Source: Photorhabdus caribbeanensis
GTDB lineage: Bacteria; Pseudomonadota; Gammaproteobacteria; Enterobacterales; Enterobacteriaceae
Reading direction: 5' to 3'
Length of the DNA: 64,000 bases
NCBI RefSeq assembly: GCF_018448885.1
Contig: NZ_RCWB01000001.1
Location: 124,001 to 188,000 of the forward strand
The position numbers were made by a program, and so were the translations under genes. Each line of letters begins with the position of its first letter. Position 1 is the stretch's first letter. Shown one piece after another: positions 43,141-55,738 of the stretch. A model generated the notes under the pieces. That model was not told the origin of the DNA, did not search any database, and saw only the letters and a program-made list of their open reading frames with translations.

Positions 43141-44204
43141 GTGGCAAAACCCGGCGTTTGATGGTGATGGCAGGTGGAACCGGAGGACATGTCTTCCCAG
43201 GGCTAGCTGTAGCTCATCATTTGAAAGAACAGGGCTGGGACGTTCTCTGGTTGGGAACAGCGGATCGTATGGAAGCCGATTTAGTACCGAAACATGGCAT
43301 TGACATTGAATTTATTCAGATTTCTGGTCTGCGAGGTAAAGGGATCAAAGCATTGTTAGCTGCCCCGGTCCGAATTTTCAAGGCGATCCGTCAGGCAAAG
43401 GCGATTATACGTCGCTATCAGCCAGATGTTGTGCTTGGCATGGGGGGATATGTTTCTGGTCCTGGCGGTATTGCTGCATGGATGTGCGGTATTCCGGTTG
43501 TGTTGCATGAACAGAATGGTATTGCCGGGCTGACAAACCGGTGGCTGGCTAAAATTGCTACGACTGTTTTACAAGCATTTCCCGGTGCATTTCCGAAAGC
43601 GCCCGTTGTTGGCAACCCTGTCCGCGAAGATGTGTTGGCGTTGCCTATACCTCAACAACGTTTGACAGGGCGTGAAGGTCCGATTCGGGTTCTGGTTGTT
43701 GGCGGTAGTCAGGGGGCGAGAATTCTTAACCAGACAATGCCTGAAATTGCTGCCCGTATGGGTGATAAAATTACTCTTTGGCATCAGACAGGCAAAGGGG
43801 CGAAAGAAAGTGTGCAGAATGCCTACAATAACTCAGTCAAATGCGAACATAAGATTACTGAATTTATTGACGATATGGCACAAGCTTATGCCTGGGCTGA
43901 TGTGGTGATTTGTCGTTCTGGCGCGTTGACGGTTAGTGAAGTGTCTGCGGCGGGATTACCTGGGATTTTTGTGCCATTTCAGCATAAAGATCGTCAGCAA
44001 TACTGGAATGCGTTACCTCTAGAAAAGGTTGGCGCAGCAAAAATACTGGAGCAACCACAATTTACGGTTGATGCAGTAATCGAATTATTAACTCAGTGGC
44101 AGCGGCCGCAATTGTTGGAAATGGCGGAAAAAGCCCGTTCAGCAGCAATTGTTGATGCAACTGAGCGAGTATCGGCGGCATTAATTGATGCGGCGAAAAA
44201 ATGA
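43137..44204 (+). CDS. murG: UDP-GlcNAc transferase MurG
   Basis: Peripheral inner-membrane glycosyltransferase converting lipid I to lipid II. The 355-residue protein shows the N-terminal glycine-rich loop [24 protein letters not shown] and the donor-site segment [13 protein letters not shown], followed by [14 protein letters not shown]. Confidence 0.98.
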   Translation: MSGKTRRLMVMAGGTGGHVFPGLAVAHHLKEQGWDVLWLGTADRMEADLVPKHGIDIEFIQISGLRGKGIKALLAAPVRIFKAIRQAKAIIRRYQPDVVLGMGGYVSGPGGIAAWMCGIPVVLHEQNGIAGLTNRWLAKIATTVLQAFPGAFPKAPVVGNPVREDVLALPIPQQRLTGREGPIRVLVVGGSQGARILNQTMPEIAARMGDKITLWHQTGKGAKESVQNAYNNSVKCEHKITEFIDDMAQAYAWADVVICRSGALTVSEVSAAGLPGIFVPFQHKDRQQYWNALPLEKVGAAKILEQPQFTVDAVIELLTQWQRPQLLEMAEKARSAAIVDATERVSAALIDAAKK

Positions 44205-44259
44205 TTTAGACCGCCTTAAAAGGGGCGGTGAAGCAAACATACATAGTGAAGAAGAAAAC

Positions 44260-45735
44260 GTGAATACACAGCAACTGGCGAAATTAAGAGCTTTCGTGCC
44301 TGAGATGAGAAAAGTTAGGCACATCCACTTTGTTGGCATTGGTGGTGCTGGCATGGGGGGGATCGCCGAAGTGTTGGCTAATGAAGGTTATCAGATTAGT
44401 GGATCTGATTTAGCGCCAAACCCGGTAACTCGGCAACTGACTAAGTTGGGCGCTCAGATTTATTTTAACCATCGTCCTGAAAATATATTGGATGCCAGTG
44501 TTGTTGTGGCTTCAAGCGCAATCCTGGCGGATAACCCGGAAATTGTTGCAGCTCGTGAGGCCCGAATTCCGGTTATTCGCAGAGCGGAGATGTTGGCAGA
44601 ACTCATGCGCTACCGTCATGGTATTGCTATTGCCGGGACTCACGGTAAAACAACTACAACGGCGATGATTTCTAGCATCTATGCACAGGCTGGCTTAGAT
44701 CCCACGTTTGTTAATGGGGGTTTAGTTAAAGCCGCAGGAACACATGCCCGTCTTGGCAGTAGCCGTTATTTAATTGCCGAGGCTGACGAAAGTGATGCTT
44801 CTTTCTTACATTTGCAGCCGATGGTGGCGGTCATTACGAATATCGAAGCAGACCATATGGATACCTATCATGGTGACTTTGAAAACCTGAAACAGACCTT
44901 TATTAACTTTTTGCACAACTTACCTTTTTATGGGCGTGCAGTTATGTGCATTGATGATCCGGTTGTCAAAGAGTTAATCCCTCGTGTGGGGCGCTATATC
45001 ACAACGTATGGTTTTAGTGAAGAAGCCGATGTCCGTATTACCCATTATGAGCAAAAAGGCGCTCAGGGATATTTCACTGTCAGTCGTCAAGATATGGCGG
45101 ATCTGAAAGTCGTATTGAATGCGCCAGGTCGCCATAATGCACTGAATGCGGCAGCGGCAGTGGCTGTTGCGACTGAAGAGGGAATTTCTGGCAGTGATAT
45201 TTTGGCTGCGTTGGCAGGTTTTCAGGGAACTGGCCGCCGTTTTGATTTTTTGGGCAATTTTTCTCTAGAACATGTTAACGGCAAAGGTGGCAGTGCAATG
45301 TTGGTTGATGATTATGGTCATCATCCAACGGAAGTGGATGCAACGATTAAAGCCGCCCGTGCTGGCTGGACGGATAAACGTATTGTGATGATATTCCAAC
45401 CTCATCGTTATACCCGAACCCGTGATTTGTACGATGACTTTGCCAATGTATTGAATCAGGTAGATGTATTGCTGATGTTGGACGTTTACTCTGCCGGTGA
45501 AGCGGTTATTCCAGGGGCGGATAGTCGTTCGTTGTGCCGTACTATCCGTAGCCGCGGTAAGTTAGATCCGATTTTGGTATCTGATCCGGCAAAGGTGAGC
45601 GCTGCATTGGCTCAGGTGCTGGATAGCAATGATTTAATTCTGGTTCAAGGGGCCGGCAATATAGGCAAAATAGCGCGTAATCTGGCTGAAACAAAATTAC
45701 AGCCATCTTTGAATGAGGAAAAACACAATGGCTGA
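44260..45735 (+). CDS. murC: UDP-MurNAc-L-alanine ligase MurC
   Basis: First Mur ligase, adding L-alanine to UDP-MurNAc. The GTG at 44260 gives a 491-residue protein with the E. coli N-terminus ([20 protein letters not shown]). The frame remains open upstream to an ATG at 44185 inside murG, but those 25 residues are basic, unlike any MurC. Motifs: [17 protein letters not shown] and ATP loop [10 protein letters not shown]. It overlaps ddlB by 8 bases. Confidence 0.97.
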   Translation: MNTQQLAKLRAFVPEMRKVRHIHFVGIGGAGMGGIAEVLANEGYQISGSDLAPNPVTRQLTKLGAQIYFNHRPENILDASVVVASSAILADNPEIVAAREARIPVIRRAEMLAELMRYRHGIAIAGTHGKTTTTAMISSIYAQAGLDPTFVNGGLVKAAGTHARLGSSRYLIAEADESDASFLHLQPMVAVITNIEADHMDTYHGDFENLKQTFINFLHNLPFYGRAVMCIDDPVVKELIPRVGRYITTYGFSEEADVRITHYEQKGAQGYFTVSRQDMADLKVVLNAPGRHNALNAAAAVAVATEEGISGSDILAALAGFQGTGRRFDFLGNFSLEHVNGKGGSAMLVDDYGHHPTEVDATIKAARAGWTDKRIVMIFQPHRYTRTRDLYDDFANVLNQVDVLLMLDVYSAGEAVIPGADSRSLCRTIRSRGKLDPILVSDPAKVSAALAQVLDSNDLILVQGAGNIGKIARNLAETKLQPSLNEEKHNG

Positions 45736-46648
45736 GAAAGTCGCGGTACTGTTGGGGGGAACTTCCGCTGAACGTGAAGTTTCGCTGTTATCGGGACATG
45801 CCGTGTTGGCTGGCTTGAGAGAAGCAGGTATTGATGCTCATCCAGTTGATACAAAAGATTTTCCTGTGACTCAACTTAAAGAGGCCGGATTTGAGAAAGT
45901 CTTTATCGCGCTTCATGGGCGCGGTGGGGAAGACGGTACTTTGCAAGGTGTATTGGAATTTTTGCAGCTACCCTATACCGGCAGTGGCGTGATGGCTTCT
46001 GCATTGTCAATGGACAAATTGCGCACAAAACAGTTATGGCAAGGGATTGGATTGACTGTTTCGCCATATGTTTCAATAAACTCTCAGCAATTTGAACGAT
46101 TGACGGATTTTCAACTCCAAGAATATGTAGCAGATTTAGGTCTGCCATTAATTGTTAAACCAAGTCTGGAAGGTTCCAGTGTTGGTATGACTAAGGTTAA
46201 TGAGATTTCAGAGTTGCGTGGCGCATTAGAGACAGCGTTTCGTTATGACGTTGATTTGCTGATAGAAAAATGGTTGTACGGCCCGGAATACACGGTAGCC
46301 ATCCTTGGTGATACGGCTTTACCTTCTATTCGTATTCAACCCGCTGCTATTTTTTATGACTATGATGCAAAATATCTGTCTGAAGAAACACAGTATTTTT
46401 GTCCAAGTGGTTTAAGTGATGAAAAAGAGCGGCAATTGGTGGAACTGGCGCTTAAAGCTTATCAATCAGTAGGATGCAGTGGTTGGGGACGGGTAGATAT
46501 CATGATGGATACTGATGGTGGTTTTTATTTGCTGGAAGTGAATACATCGCCAGGGATGACCAGCCACAGCTTGGTGCCGATGGCTGCGCGTCAGGCTGGA
46601 TTAAGTTTTTCACAGTTGGTGGCAAAGATTTTGGAGTTGGCTGATTGA
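45728..46648 (+). CDS. ddlB: D-alanine-D-alanine ligase B
   Basis: ATP-grasp enzyme making D-Ala-D-Ala for MurF. From the ATG at 45728 it has 306 residues, with [30 protein letters not shown], the serine loop [11 protein letters not shown] and the metal site [19 protein letters not shown] precedes the chosen start. ftsQ begins one base after the stop. Confidence 0.97.
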   Translation: MAEKVAVLLGGTSAEREVSLLSGHAVLAGLREAGIDAHPVDTKDFPVTQLKEAGFEKVFIALHGRGGEDGTLQGVLEFLQLPYTGSGVMASALSMDKLRTKQLWQGIGLTVSPYVSINSQQFERLTDFQLQEYVADLGLPLIVKPSLEGSSVGMTKVNEISELRGALETAFRYDVDLLIEKWLYGPEYTVAILGDTALPSIRIQPAAIFYDYDAKYLSEETQYFCPSGLSDEKERQLVELALKAYQSVGCSGWGRVDIMMDTDGGFYLLEVNTSPGMTSHSLVPMAARQAGLSFSQLVAKILELAD

Positions 46649-46649
46649 T

Positions 46650-47456
46650 ATGTCTCAAGCGGCCCTGAAAGTAAGGGGACGGGATAATGAAAATAGCAGT
46701 TCCCGTCCTAGTAACGGCTCTTACCTGGCAGGGCTTATCTTCTTCCTGATGGTAATTGGGACCATTATTTGGGGAGGTTGGGCCGTCCTTAATTGGATGA
46801 AAGATGCGAACAGATTGCCTATTTCAAAATTGGTAGTAACGGGGGAGCGTCACTACACTACCAACGATGATATCCGGCAGGCAATTTTGTCATTAGGGCA
46901 ACCGGGAACTTTCATGACGCAGGATGTGAATATCATTCAGCAACAAATTGAACGGATGCCGTGGATAAGACAAGTCACTGTCCGTAAACAGTGGCCTGAT
47001 GAACTGAGAATTCATCTGGTAGAATATGTCCCTTATGTGCGCTGGAATGATACGCAGATGCTGGACGCCGAAGGTCAGGTATTCAGCATTCCGGCTGAAT
47101 GGGGAACTAAAGGGTATTTCCCGATGCTTTATGGTCCACAAGGCAGTGAAAAAGAAGTACTTGATGGTTACAGAGCTATGGCTAAACTTCTCGCTGCCAA
47201 TAAATTGAAATTAAAAGTGGCGGCAATGACTGCGCGTCGTTCCTGGCAACTGACGCTGGATAATGGTATCCAGCTCAAGCTGGGAAGAATGGATACAACA
47301 GGCCGTATTAAACGTTTTATCGAGCTTTATCCGCTGTTACAGCAGAACACAGAGAAAAGGGTAGATTACGTGGATTTGCGTTATGACAGTGGTGCCGCGG
47401 TAGGTTGGGCGCCTTTACCAATTGGTGATCTTAATGCTCCGGCCAAAGGGCAATAA
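46650..47456 (+). CDS. ftsQ: Cell division protein FtsQ
   Basis: Bitopic divisome protein bridging early and late division proteins. The 268-residue protein has a cytoplasmic tail, a single membrane span ([20 protein letters not shown]), a POTRA domain ([20 protein letters not shown]) and a beta domain. The C-terminus contains the FtsB-interacting region. The length is close to E. coli (276). Confidence 0.96.
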   Translation: MSQAALKVRGRDNENSSSRPSNGSYLAGLIFFLMVIGTIIWGGWAVLNWMKDANRLPISKLVVTGERHYTTNDDIRQAILSLGQPGTFMTQDVNIIQQQIERMPWIRQVTVRKQWPDELRIHLVEYVPYVRWNDTQMLDAEGQVFSIPAEWGTKGYFPMLYGPQGSEKEVLDGYRAMAKLLAANKLKLKVAAMTARRSWQLTLDNGIQLKLGRMDTTGRIKRFIELYPLLQQNTEKRVDYVDLRYDSGAAVGWAPLPIGDLNAPAKGQ

Positions 47457-47497
47457 ACAATTACTGGCAATAATTATATGAGGCAGGCAGAGCAACG

Positions 47498-48754
47498 ATG
47501 ATCAAATCGACGGACAGAAAATTAGTAGTTGGCCTAGAAATTGGCACAGCAAAGGTATCTGCCCTTGTTGGTGAAATTCTGCCCGATGGTATGGTTAATA
47601 TTATCGGGGTGGGAAGCTGTCCATCCCGCGGTATGGATAAAGGCGGTGTAAACGACCTGGAGTCGGTTGTTAAATGTGTACAGCGGGCTATCGATCAGGC
47701 TGAATTGATGGCAGATTGTCAAATTTCCTCTGTTTATCTGGCATTATCTGGAAAACATATCAGTTGTCAGAATGAAATAGGAATGGTTCCTATTTCCGAA
47801 GAGGAAGTCACTCAGGAAGATGTAGACAATGTTGTTCATACTGCCAAATCAGTTCGTGTACGAGATGAATACCGAATACTGCATGTTATTCCACAAGAAT
47901 ATGCCATTGATTATCAGGAAGGTATTAAAAATCCGGTGGGACTTTCCGGTGTGCGTATGCAGGCGAAAGTTCACTTGATTACCTGTCATAATGATATGGC
48001 GAAAAATATTGCAAAAGCCGTTGAACGCTGTGGTTTGAAAGTCGACCAGCTTATTTTTTCCGGGTTGGCCGCCAGCTATGCTGTTTTGACCGAAGACGAG
48101 CGTGAATTGGGCGTTTGCGTGGTAGATATCGGCGGCGGGACGATGGATATTGCAGTGTATACCGGCGGAGCGCTGCGTCATACCAAAGTTATCCCTTATG
48201 CCGGCAACGTTGTCACCAGTGATATTGCTTATGCCTTTGGTACGCCGCCAAGCGATGCAGAAACGATAAAGGTACGCCACGGTTGTGCACTAGGTTCGTT
48301 AGTCAGCAAAGATGAAAGTGTGGAAGTGCCAAGTGTTGGGGGACGCCCACCACGTAGCTTACAACGTCAGACGTTGGCTGAGGTCATTGAGCCGCGTTAC
48401 ATCGAATTACTGAATTTAGTGAATGATGAAATCTTGCGATTGCAGGAACAGTTACGCCAGCAAGGGGTTAAACACCATCTGGCGGCGGGTATTGTCTTGA
48501 CTGGCGGTGGCGCCCAGATTGATGGCTTGGCTGAATGTGCTCAGCGTGTATTCCACGCTCAGGTGCGTATTGGTCAACCTCTTAATATTACTGGTCTGAC
48601 GGACTATGCGCAGCAACCCTATTATTCAACAGCAGTGGGGTTGCTGCATTACGGGAAAGCCTCTCATCTTAATGGTGATGCGGATATTGAAAAACATGCT
48701 TCAGTGAGTCGCTGGTTTAAGAGAGTCAGTAGCTGGCTGAAAAAAGAGTTTTAA
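47498..48754 (+). CDS. ftsA: Cell division protein FtsA
   Basis: Actin-like protein that tethers FtsZ to the membrane and recruits later divisome proteins. The 418-residue protein has [16 protein letters not shown], the ATPase segment [14 protein letters not shown] and [10 protein letters not shown], and ends in the amphipathic membrane-targeting helix [14 protein letters not shown]. Confidence 0.98.
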   Translation: MIKSTDRKLVVGLEIGTAKVSALVGEILPDGMVNIIGVGSCPSRGMDKGGVNDLESVVKCVQRAIDQAELMADCQISSVYLALSGKHISCQNEIGMVPISEEEVTQEDVDNVVHTAKSVRVRDEYRILHVIPQEYAIDYQEGIKNPVGLSGVRMQAKVHLITCHNDMAKNIAKAVERCGLKVDQLIFSGLAASYAVLTEDERELGVCVVDIGGGTMDIAVYTGGALRHTKVIPYAGNVVTSDIAYAFGTPPSDAETIKVRHGCALGSLVSKDESVEVPSVGGRPPRSLQRQTLAEVIEPRYIELLNLVNDEILRLQEQLRQQGVKHHLAAGIVLTGGGAQIDGLAECAQRVFHAQVRIGQPLNITGLTDYAQQPYYSTAVGLLHYGKASHLNGDADIEKHASVSRWFKRVSSWLKKEF

Positions 48755-48815
48755 TTTTATACAGAGGCTGCGTTTCTTTAGCCTCGATATAAAGGCACAA
48801 AGCGGAGAGAAACAT

Positions 48816-49976
48816 ATGTTTGAACCAATAGAATTAACCAATGACGCGGTGATTAAGGTCATCGGCGTCGGCGGTGGCGGCGGTAACGCTGTTGAGCACA
48901 TGGTGCGTGAACGCATCGAAGGTGTTGAATTCTTTGCAGTAAATACGGATGCTCAGGCATTGCGTAAAACGGCTGTCGGCCAGACTATCCAGATTGGTAA
49001 TGGTATTACTAAAGGTTTGGGGGCTGGGGCAAACCCGGAAGTTGGTCGCACTGCTGCTCAAGAAGATCGGGATGCATTGCGCACTGCGCTTGATGGCGCG
49101 GATATGGTATTTATCGCTGCCGGTATGGGTGGCGGTACCGGTACTGGCGCAGCGCCTGTGGTAGCTGAAATTGCAAAAGAGCTTGGGATTTTGACCGTTG
49201 CGGTGGTGACTAAGCCTTTCAATTTCGAAGGTAAGAAACGCATGGCGTTTGCCGAACAAGGGATCACTGAATTGTCTAAGCATGTCGATTCATTGATTAC
49301 TATCCCTAACGACAAACTGTTGAAAGTGCTTGGTCGTGGCATTTCACTACTGGATGCTTTCGGCGCAGCTAATGACGTTTTGAAAGGCGCGGTTCAGGGT
49401 ATCGCTGAATTGATCACGCGTCCAGGTCTGATGAATGTTGACTTTGCTGACGTGCGTACTGTGATGTCCGAAATGGGCTACGCCATGATGGGTTCTGGTA
49501 TCGCACAGGGTGAAGATCGCGCAGAAGAAGCCGCTGAGATGGCGATTTCCAGTCCACTGCTGGAAGATATCGACTTGTCAGGCGCTCGCGGTGTTCTGGT
49601 TAACATTACTGCTGGCTTTGATCTGCGTTTGGATGAGTTCGAAACAGTGGGTAACACGATCCGTGCATTTGCATCTGATAATGCAACTGTCGTGATCGGT
49701 ACCTCTCTGGACCCAGACATGAACGATGAATTGCGTGTGACTGTGGTTGCCACCGGTATTGGTATGGATAAACGTCCTGAAATTACGTTGATTACCAATA
49801 AGTCTTCTCAGTCAAGTGTAATGGAACACCGTCATCAGCAAATGTCTGGCGGTATGTCTTCATTGTCTGAAGAAAATAAACCAGCGGCAAAAGTGGTGAA
49901 TGACCAAAGCGTACAAACTAGCAAGGAGCCCGATTATTTGGATATTCCTGCATTTTTGCGTAAACAGGCCGATTAA
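48816..49976 (+). CDS. ftsZ: Cell division GTPase FtsZ
   Basis: Tubulin-like GTPase forming the Z ring. The 386-residue protein has the GTP-binding signature [11 protein letters not shown] (near residue 106), [11 protein letters not shown] and the C-terminal peptide [14 protein letters not shown] that binds FtsA, ZipA and ZapD. GGAGAG precedes the ATG. It closes the dcw cluster. Confidence 0.99.
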   Translation: MFEPIELTNDAVIKVIGVGGGGGNAVEHMVRERIEGVEFFAVNTDAQALRKTAVGQTIQIGNGITKGLGAGANPEVGRTAAQEDRDALRTALDGADMVFIAAGMGGGTGTGAAPVVAEIAKELGILTVAVVTKPFNFEGKKRMAFAEQGITELSKHVDSLITIPNDKLLKVLGRGISLLDAFGAANDVLKGAVQGIAELITRPGLMNVDFADVRTVMSEMGYAMMGSGIAQGEDRAEEAAEMAISSPLLEDIDLSGARGVLVNITAGFDLRLDEFETVGNTIRAFASDNATVVIGTSLDPDMNDELRVTVVATGIGMDKRPEITLITNKSSQSSVMEHRHQQMSGGMSSLSEENKPAAKVVNDQSVQTSKEPDYLDIPAFLRKQAD

Positions 49977-50020
49977 TAGCTAAAAAATTGGATTCTCCGC
50001 TTTTTGTGCTAAACTTGCCC

Positions 50021-50992
<972 letters not shown>

Positions 50993-51087
50993 CTCTCTAG
51001 TGTGCTGAGAATAATTCAATGATATATCAGTGGGTTATGTTATCAGTGATTTTGTTCTCGCTGATGTTTTTTACTCAGCGTTAGCGC

Positions 51088-51606
51088 TTATTTTTTAGCT
51101 GTGCTGGCACTCTCTCCGGCCAGTGCAGCTAATCGCTCTAATCTTTCCTTCAACTTTTTTGGGCTGCGGTTTGCCAGCACGATTAATTCTTTCGCACTCT
51201 CTTGACTTAACTGACGCATCGGTAATGTTTTGTGATCATCGCTCATCGTTTTTGCGAAGCTTTGCGCACTATTGTCACGCTTAATCATAAGTGATGGGTT
51301 AATCCTGATGTCGATAGATGACAATGATGGTAGAATTCCGCTTCTTAGTGTAGAGAGCAGTGTTGGCAGCTCGTAACGTAATCTGGTCATCCAACTGGCG
51401 TTTCCTGCTTCCAGTACCAGAATTTGTTTGCGATAATTAGCGACCCGGCACCACGGATGTAATTGTGCGGGAAGCAAGCTGATAACGGCACGGTTAAGTT
51501 TTAACAAAGCGACGGCTCGTTGCTGGATAACATGAAGCGGGCTTTTCTCAACGGCAGCGGCGTCTTCAAAAAGAACATCTAATGATTGTGGGCGGCTATC
51601 GCGCAT
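51088..51606 (-). CDS. DciA/DUF721 family protein
   Basis: A 172-residue protein from the ATG at 51606, starting MRDSRPQSLDVLFED. It has the DUF721 core (LLKLNRAVISLLPAQLHPWC, ILVLEAGNASWMTRLRYELP) and a basic C-terminal tail. DciA proteins operate the replicative helicase DnaB in bacteria lacking DnaC/DnaI. A longer frame opening at 51717 would overlap secM on the other strand and is unlikely. It is convergent with lpxC and divergent from secM; E. coli has no gene in this position. Confidence 0.8.
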   Translation of the reverse strand: MRDSRPQSLDVLFEDAAAVEKSPLHVIQQRAVALLKLNRAVISLLPAQLHPWCRVANYRKQILVLEAGNASWMTRLRYELPTLLSTLRSGILPSLSSIDIRINPSLMIKRDNSAQSFAKTMSDDHKTLPMRQLSQESAKELIVLANRSPKKLKERLERLAALAGESASTAKK

Positions 51607-51638
51607 AATAACAGTAGCTCCGGTATGATGAAGGATTA

Positions 51639-52163
51639 ATGGGTATTCTAAATCTTTGGCGACAATTTGGCAGACGTTATTTCTGGTCACATCTGTTATT
51701 AGGAGTGGTTGCGGCAAGTATTGGCGTTCCTACCATTTTAGCGGGTGTTGCCGATAATATTTCACAAGCTAATACCTCTTCTAGCCAGAATTGGCAGAAT
51801 CAGGCTTTATCAGCTTTTGATAATCTATTCTCATTGCAGAATGTTCAACATCAGCCTGCCAATGGCGTTAATTACTGGCAACAACATGCTGTACGCAATG
51901 TTATCAGGCAGCTTTCTTTTGTTTTTTCTGTTTCCCAACCTATGAACGATGAAACAACAAAACAAAGTATCCGGTTAAGTTCTTCCAGTATTCAACAGCT
52001 CGTATTAGAAACCCTGAATGCACTATTAACTCAGGAACCTAGGCCACCGGAACCCGTTTCAGATATACCGTTCCTGAATGTTTCATCACAATCTTCTTAT
52101 ACTCCGACGTTTTGGATTGCTAAAGCCCAAGGTATCCGTGCAGGTCCTACTGCCTATCTCTGA
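51639..52163 (+). CDS. secM: Secretion monitor SecM
   Basis: Exported leader protein whose translation arrest exposes the secA ribosome site when Sec export is slow. The 174-residue protein has an N-terminal signal-like hydrophobic segment (FWSHLLLGVVAASIGVPTIL) and the C-terminal arrest motif WIAKAQGIRAGP (159-170). At the F150 position of the E. coli motif there is a tyrosine (Y154). secA follows after 82 bases in the same direction. Confidence 0.93.
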   Translation: MGILNLWRQFGRRYFWSHLLLGVVAASIGVPTILAGVADNISQANTSSSQNWQNQALSAFDNLFSLQNVQHQPANGVNYWQQHAVRNVIRQLSFVFSVSQPMNDETTKQSIRLSSSSIQQLVLETLNALLTQEPRPPEPVSDIPFLNVSSQSSYTPTFWIAKAQGIRAGPTAYL

Positions 52164-52206
52164 ATCTTCGTTTTTTTACAAATTCCGAAATAAATAACTA
52201 TTTGCT

Positions 52207-52224
52207 GGCCGCGAGATAACGGCC
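52207..52224 (+). promoter_or_regulatory. secM-secA intergenic hairpin
   Basis: Inverted repeat GGCCG/CGGCC with an 8-base loop, 22 bases before the secA ATG. In E. coli a stem-loop here hides the secA Shine-Dalgarno until SecM arrest disrupts it. The pairing seen is short but in the expected position; extended pairing needs folding. Confidence 0.45.
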
Positions 52225-52245
52225 TTATCTGAGATGTAATTAACT

Positions 52246-54957
52246 ATGCTGATTAAATTATTAACAAAGGTTTTTGGTAGTCGTAATGACCGTACACTGC
52301 GTCGTATGCGTAAAATTGTTGATGTGATCAACCGCATGGAGCCAGAGTTTGAAAAATTGTCTGATGACGAATTGAAGGGAAAAACAGCCGAATTTCGTGC
52401 CCGTTTAGAAAAGGGGGAATCGCTGGAAAGTTTGTTGCCTGAAGCATTTGCAACAGTACGTGAAGCGAGTAAGCGCGTGTTTGCTATGCGTCATTTCGAC
52501 GTTCAGTTGCTGGGGGGGATGGTTCTGAATGAACGCTGTATTGCAGAGATGCGTACTGGTGAAGGTAAAACACTGACAGCGACTTTACCTGCTTATTTGA
52601 ATGCATTAACCGGGCGTGGTGTTCACGTAGTCACAGTGAATGATTATCTGGCACAGCGTGACGCTGAAAATAACCGCCCACTGTTTGAGTTTCTAGGATT
52701 GAGTGTTGGTATTAACCTGCCAGGTATGCCGGCCCCCGTTAAACGCCAGGCATATGCGGCGGATATTACCTATGGTACTAACAACGAATATGGCTTTGAC
52801 TATCTTCGTGACAACATGGCATTTAGCCCGGAAGAGCGTGTTCAGCGCAAACTACATTATGCGCTAGTGGATGAAGTTGACTCCATTCTGATTGATGAAG
52901 CGCGGACGCCATTGATTATCTCTGGCCCCGCTGAAGATAGTTCTGAACTTTATATTAAAGTCAATAAGTTGATCCCTAAATTGATTCGTCAGGAAAAAGA
53001 GGATTCAGAGACGTTCCAGGGAGAAGGGCATTTTTCTGTCGACGAAAAGTCCCGTCAGGTTAACTTGACGGAACGTGGTTTGGTTTTGATTGAACAATTA
53101 CTGTCGGAAGCCAAATTGATGGAAGAAGGTGAATCTCTATATTCACCAACCAATATCATGTTGATGCACCATGTTACGGCTGCGTTGCGTGCTCATGCGC
53201 TGTTTACCCGCGATGTTGACTATATTGTGAAAGATGGTGAAGTCATTATTGTTGATGAGCATACTGGCCGTACCATGCAGGGGCGCCGCTGGTCTGATGG
53301 ATTGCATCAGGCTGTTGAAGCTAAAGAAGGTGTAGAAATTCAGAATGAGAACCAAACTCTGGCTTCTATCACCTTCCAAAACTACTTCCGGTTGTATGAA
53401 AAACTGGCGGGTATGACTGGTACAGCCGATACAGAAGCATTTGAGTTTAGCTCTATTTATAAGCTTGATACCATTGTAGTGCCGACAAACCGTCCAATGA
53501 TCCGTAATGATTTGCCGGATCTGGTTTATATGACCGAAGCTGAAAAAATTGAAGCTATCATTGAAGATATCCGTGAACGTACTGGTAAAGGGCAGCCTGT
53601 ATTGGTGGGGACTATTTCTATTGAAAAATCTGAACTGGTTTCCCATGAACTGACTAAAGCGGGTATTGAGCACAACGTACTTAACGCTAAATTCCATGCA
53701 ATGGAAGCAGATATTATTGCTCAGGCTGGTCAAGTGAGCGCGGTAACTATTGCGACTAACATGGCTGGTCGTGGTACGGATATCATGCTAGGCGGTAGTT
53801 GGCAGGCAGAAATTGCTAAACTGACCGAGCCAACAGAAACTCAGATTGAAGAGATTAAAGCCGCATGGCAGGAACGTCATGATAGGGTTCTGGCCGCAGG
53901 TGGTTTGCATATTATTGGTACGGAACGTCATGAATCTCGTCGTATTGATAATCAGTTACGTGGGCGTTCCGGTCGTCAAGGGGATGCGGGATCGTCCCGT
54001 TTCTATTTATCAATGGAAGACTCATTGATGCGTATCTTTGCCTCTGATCGTGTCACTGGCATGATGCGTAAATTGGGTATGAAACCGGGTGAGGCGATTG
54101 AACACCCGTGGGTGACTAAAGCCATTGCCAATGCTCAACGTAAAGTAGAAAGTCGTAACTTCGATATACGTAAGCAATTGCTAGAGTACGATGATGTTGC
54201 TAACGATCAACGCCGTGCTATTTATGCTCAGCGTAACGATTTGCTGGATGTGAGTGATGTTAGTGAAACCATTGGTAGCATTCGTGAAGATGTATTTAAA
54301 GCAACTATTGATGCTTATATCCCTCCTCAATCTCTGGAAGAGATGTGGGATGTGGAAGGTTTGCAGCAACGTTTAATGACTGATTTCGATTTGGAGCTGC
54401 CGATCAAAGAGTGGTTGGATAAAGAGCCTGAACTACATGAAGAGACGTTGCGTGAGCGTATCCTTGAACAGGCTATTGAAGTCTATAAACGTAAAGAAGA
54501 GATTGTTGGCATCGAAATGATGCGTAACTTCGAAAAAGGTATCATGTTGCAGACTTTGGATATGTTGTGGAAAGAGCATCTGGCAGCAATGGATTACCTA
54601 CGTCAGGGTATCCATCTACGTGGTTATGCTCAGAAAGATCCAAAACAGGAATATAAACGTGAATCTTTCGCTATGTTTGCAAGCATGTTGGAATCGCTGA
54701 AATATGAAGTGATTAGTACATTGAGCAAAGTTCAAGTGAGATTGCCGGAAGAAGTCGAGGCATTGGAACAACAGCGCCGGGCGGAAGCTGAACGCTTGGC
54801 AAGGCAACAGCAATTAAGCCACGAAGTTGAAAAAGGCGCATTGATGTCTACAACAGAAGCTCAAATTGCCAGTGGCGCTCGTAAAGTAGGCCGTAATGAT
54901 CCTTGTCCTTGTGGATCGGGTAAAAAATATAAACATTGCCACGGGCGCTTGCAGTGA
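52246..54957 (+). CDS. secA: Preprotein translocase ATPase SecA
   Basis: Motor of Sec-dependent export. The 903-residue protein has the Walker A region [20 protein letters not shown], the DEAD-like [19 protein letters not shown], the second nucleotide domain [16 protein letters not shown] with [20 protein letters not shown], and the C-terminal zinc-binding [14 protein letters not shown] that contacts SecB. Expression is probably coupled to secM arrest. Confidence 0.99.
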   Translation: MLIKLLTKVFGSRNDRTLRRMRKIVDVINRMEPEFEKLSDDELKGKTAEFRARLEKGESLESLLPEAFATVREASKRVFAMRHFDVQLLGGMVLNERCIAEMRTGEGKTLTATLPAYLNALTGRGVHVVTVNDYLAQRDAENNRPLFEFLGLSVGINLPGMPAPVKRQAYAADITYGTNNEYGFDYLRDNMAFSPEERVQRKLHYALVDEVDSILIDEARTPLIISGPAEDSSELYIKVNKLIPKLIRQEKEDSETFQGEGHFSVDEKSRQVNLTERGLVLIEQLLSEAKLMEEGESLYSPTNIMLMHHVTAALRAHALFTRDVDYIVKDGEVIIVDEHTGRTMQGRRWSDGLHQAVEAKEGVEIQNENQTLASITFQNYFRLYEKLAGMTGTADTEAFEFSSIYKLDTIVVPTNRPMIRNDLPDLVYMTEAEKIEAIIEDIRERTGKGQPVLVGTISIEKSELVSHELTKAGIEHNVLNAKFHAMEADIIAQAGQVSAVTIATNMAGRGTDIMLGGSWQAEIAKLTEPTETQIEEIKAAWQERHDRVLAAGGLHIIGTERHESRRIDNQLRGRSGRQGDAGSSRFYLSMEDSLMRIFASDRVTGMMRKLGMKPGEAIEHPWVTKAIANAQRKVESRNFDIRKQLLEYDDVANDQRRAIYAQRNDLLDVSDVSETIGSIREDVFKATIDAYIPPQSLEEMWDVEGLQQRLMTDFDLELPIKEWLDKEPELHEETLRERILEQAIEVYKRKEEIVGIEMMRNFEKGIMLQTLDMLWKEHLAAMDYLRQGIHLRGYAQKDPKQEYKRESFAMFASMLESLKYEVISTLSKVQVRLPEEVEALEQQRRAEAERLARQQQLSHEVEKGALMSTTEAQIASGARKVGRNDPCPCGSGKKYKHCHGRLQ

Positions 54958-54963
54958 TGATGA

Positions 54964-54986
54964 AAAGGCGGGAAACCGCCTTTTTG
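54964..54986 (+). terminator. Terminator of secM-secA
   Basis: Stem AAGGCGG/CCGCCTT with GAAA loop followed by TTTTTG, 7 bases after the secA stop. Confidence 0.88.
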
Positions 54987-55080
54987 TTGTTAGGTTTAAG
55001 TGAACAACGTTGGATGTAGCATTTGGTTATTGGTCGTTGATCAATTAAAACGAATATATAGATGAAGAAGTAAGAGTAAT

Positions 55081-55473
55081 ATGGAAAAGAAACACCTGCA
55101 TATAGCCGCTGGGATTATTAGAAATACGCAACATGAAGTTTTTATTACTCAGCGTCATGCTGATGCCCATATGGGTGGTTTCTGGGAATTTCCTGGCGGG
55201 AAGGTTGAGAAAGAGGAAACGCCTGAACAGGCTTTAGTACGTGAGTTACAGGAAGAAATTGGTATTACTGTTACTCATTATGAGTTGGTAAAAACGGTTG
55301 AACATGATTTTCCTGACAGATTGATTACCCTGTATTTCTTCTTGGTGGATGGGTGGGAAAATGAACCTTTCGGTAAAGAAGGACAACTTTCTCGATGGGT
55401 ATTACAGAAAGATTTAATTGCTGATGAATTCCCGCCAGCCAATCGCAGTATTGTTGCATTACTTACCGCTTGA
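55081..55473 (+). CDS. mutT: 8-oxo-dGTP diphosphatase MutT
   Basis: Nudix hydrolase that removes 8-oxo-dGTP from the nucleotide pool. The 130-residue protein has an intact Nudix box at residues 40-62 (GKVEKEETPEQALVRELQEE followed by IGI) and the MutT-typical FWEFPGG before it. E. coli MutT is 129 residues and also lies downstream of secA. Confidence 0.97.
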   Translation: MEKKHLHIAAGIIRNTQHEVFITQRHADAHMGGFWEFPGGKVEKEETPEQALVRELQEEIGITVTHYELVKTVEHDFPDRLITLYFFLVDGWENEPFGKEGQLSRWVLQKDLIADEFPPANRSIVALLTA

Positions 55474-55510
55474 GTTGTCAATAGCCGCATTATAATAACG
55501 CGGCTATTTA

Positions 55511-55708
55511 TTATTGCTCTGGTTGTTCGCTCCAATCGTCGCTATCGGAGTTTTCACTTTGGCTTGGTATCCGTTTCTCTTCATTTGCCCATTCGCCTAA
55601 GTCAATCAATTGACAGCGTTTACTGCAAAATGGGCGATATGGGCTTATTTCTCCCCAAACCACAGTATTACCACATGTTGGACATTCAATCGTTAATAAC
55701 TCAGACAT
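55511..55708 (-). CDS. yacG: DNA gyrase inhibitor YacG
   Basis: Small zinc protein of 65 residues that binds GyrB and inhibits gyrase in E. coli. The four zinc cysteines are present in [11 protein letters not shown] (C9, C12) and [14 protein letters not shown]. It is the last gene of the coaE-zapD-yacG operon. Confidence 0.95.
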   Translation of the reverse strand: MSELLTIECPTCGNTVVWGEISPYRPFCSKRCQLIDLGEWANEEKRIPSQSENSDSDDWSEQPEQ

Positions 55709-55738
55709 AATAATTTTCCTAATAATTAGTTTGTCATA

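Noticed and set aside
51607-51717. Longer N-terminus for the DciA-family gene
   Set aside because: The extra 37 residues overlap secM on the other strand and precede the conserved MRDSRPQ start.
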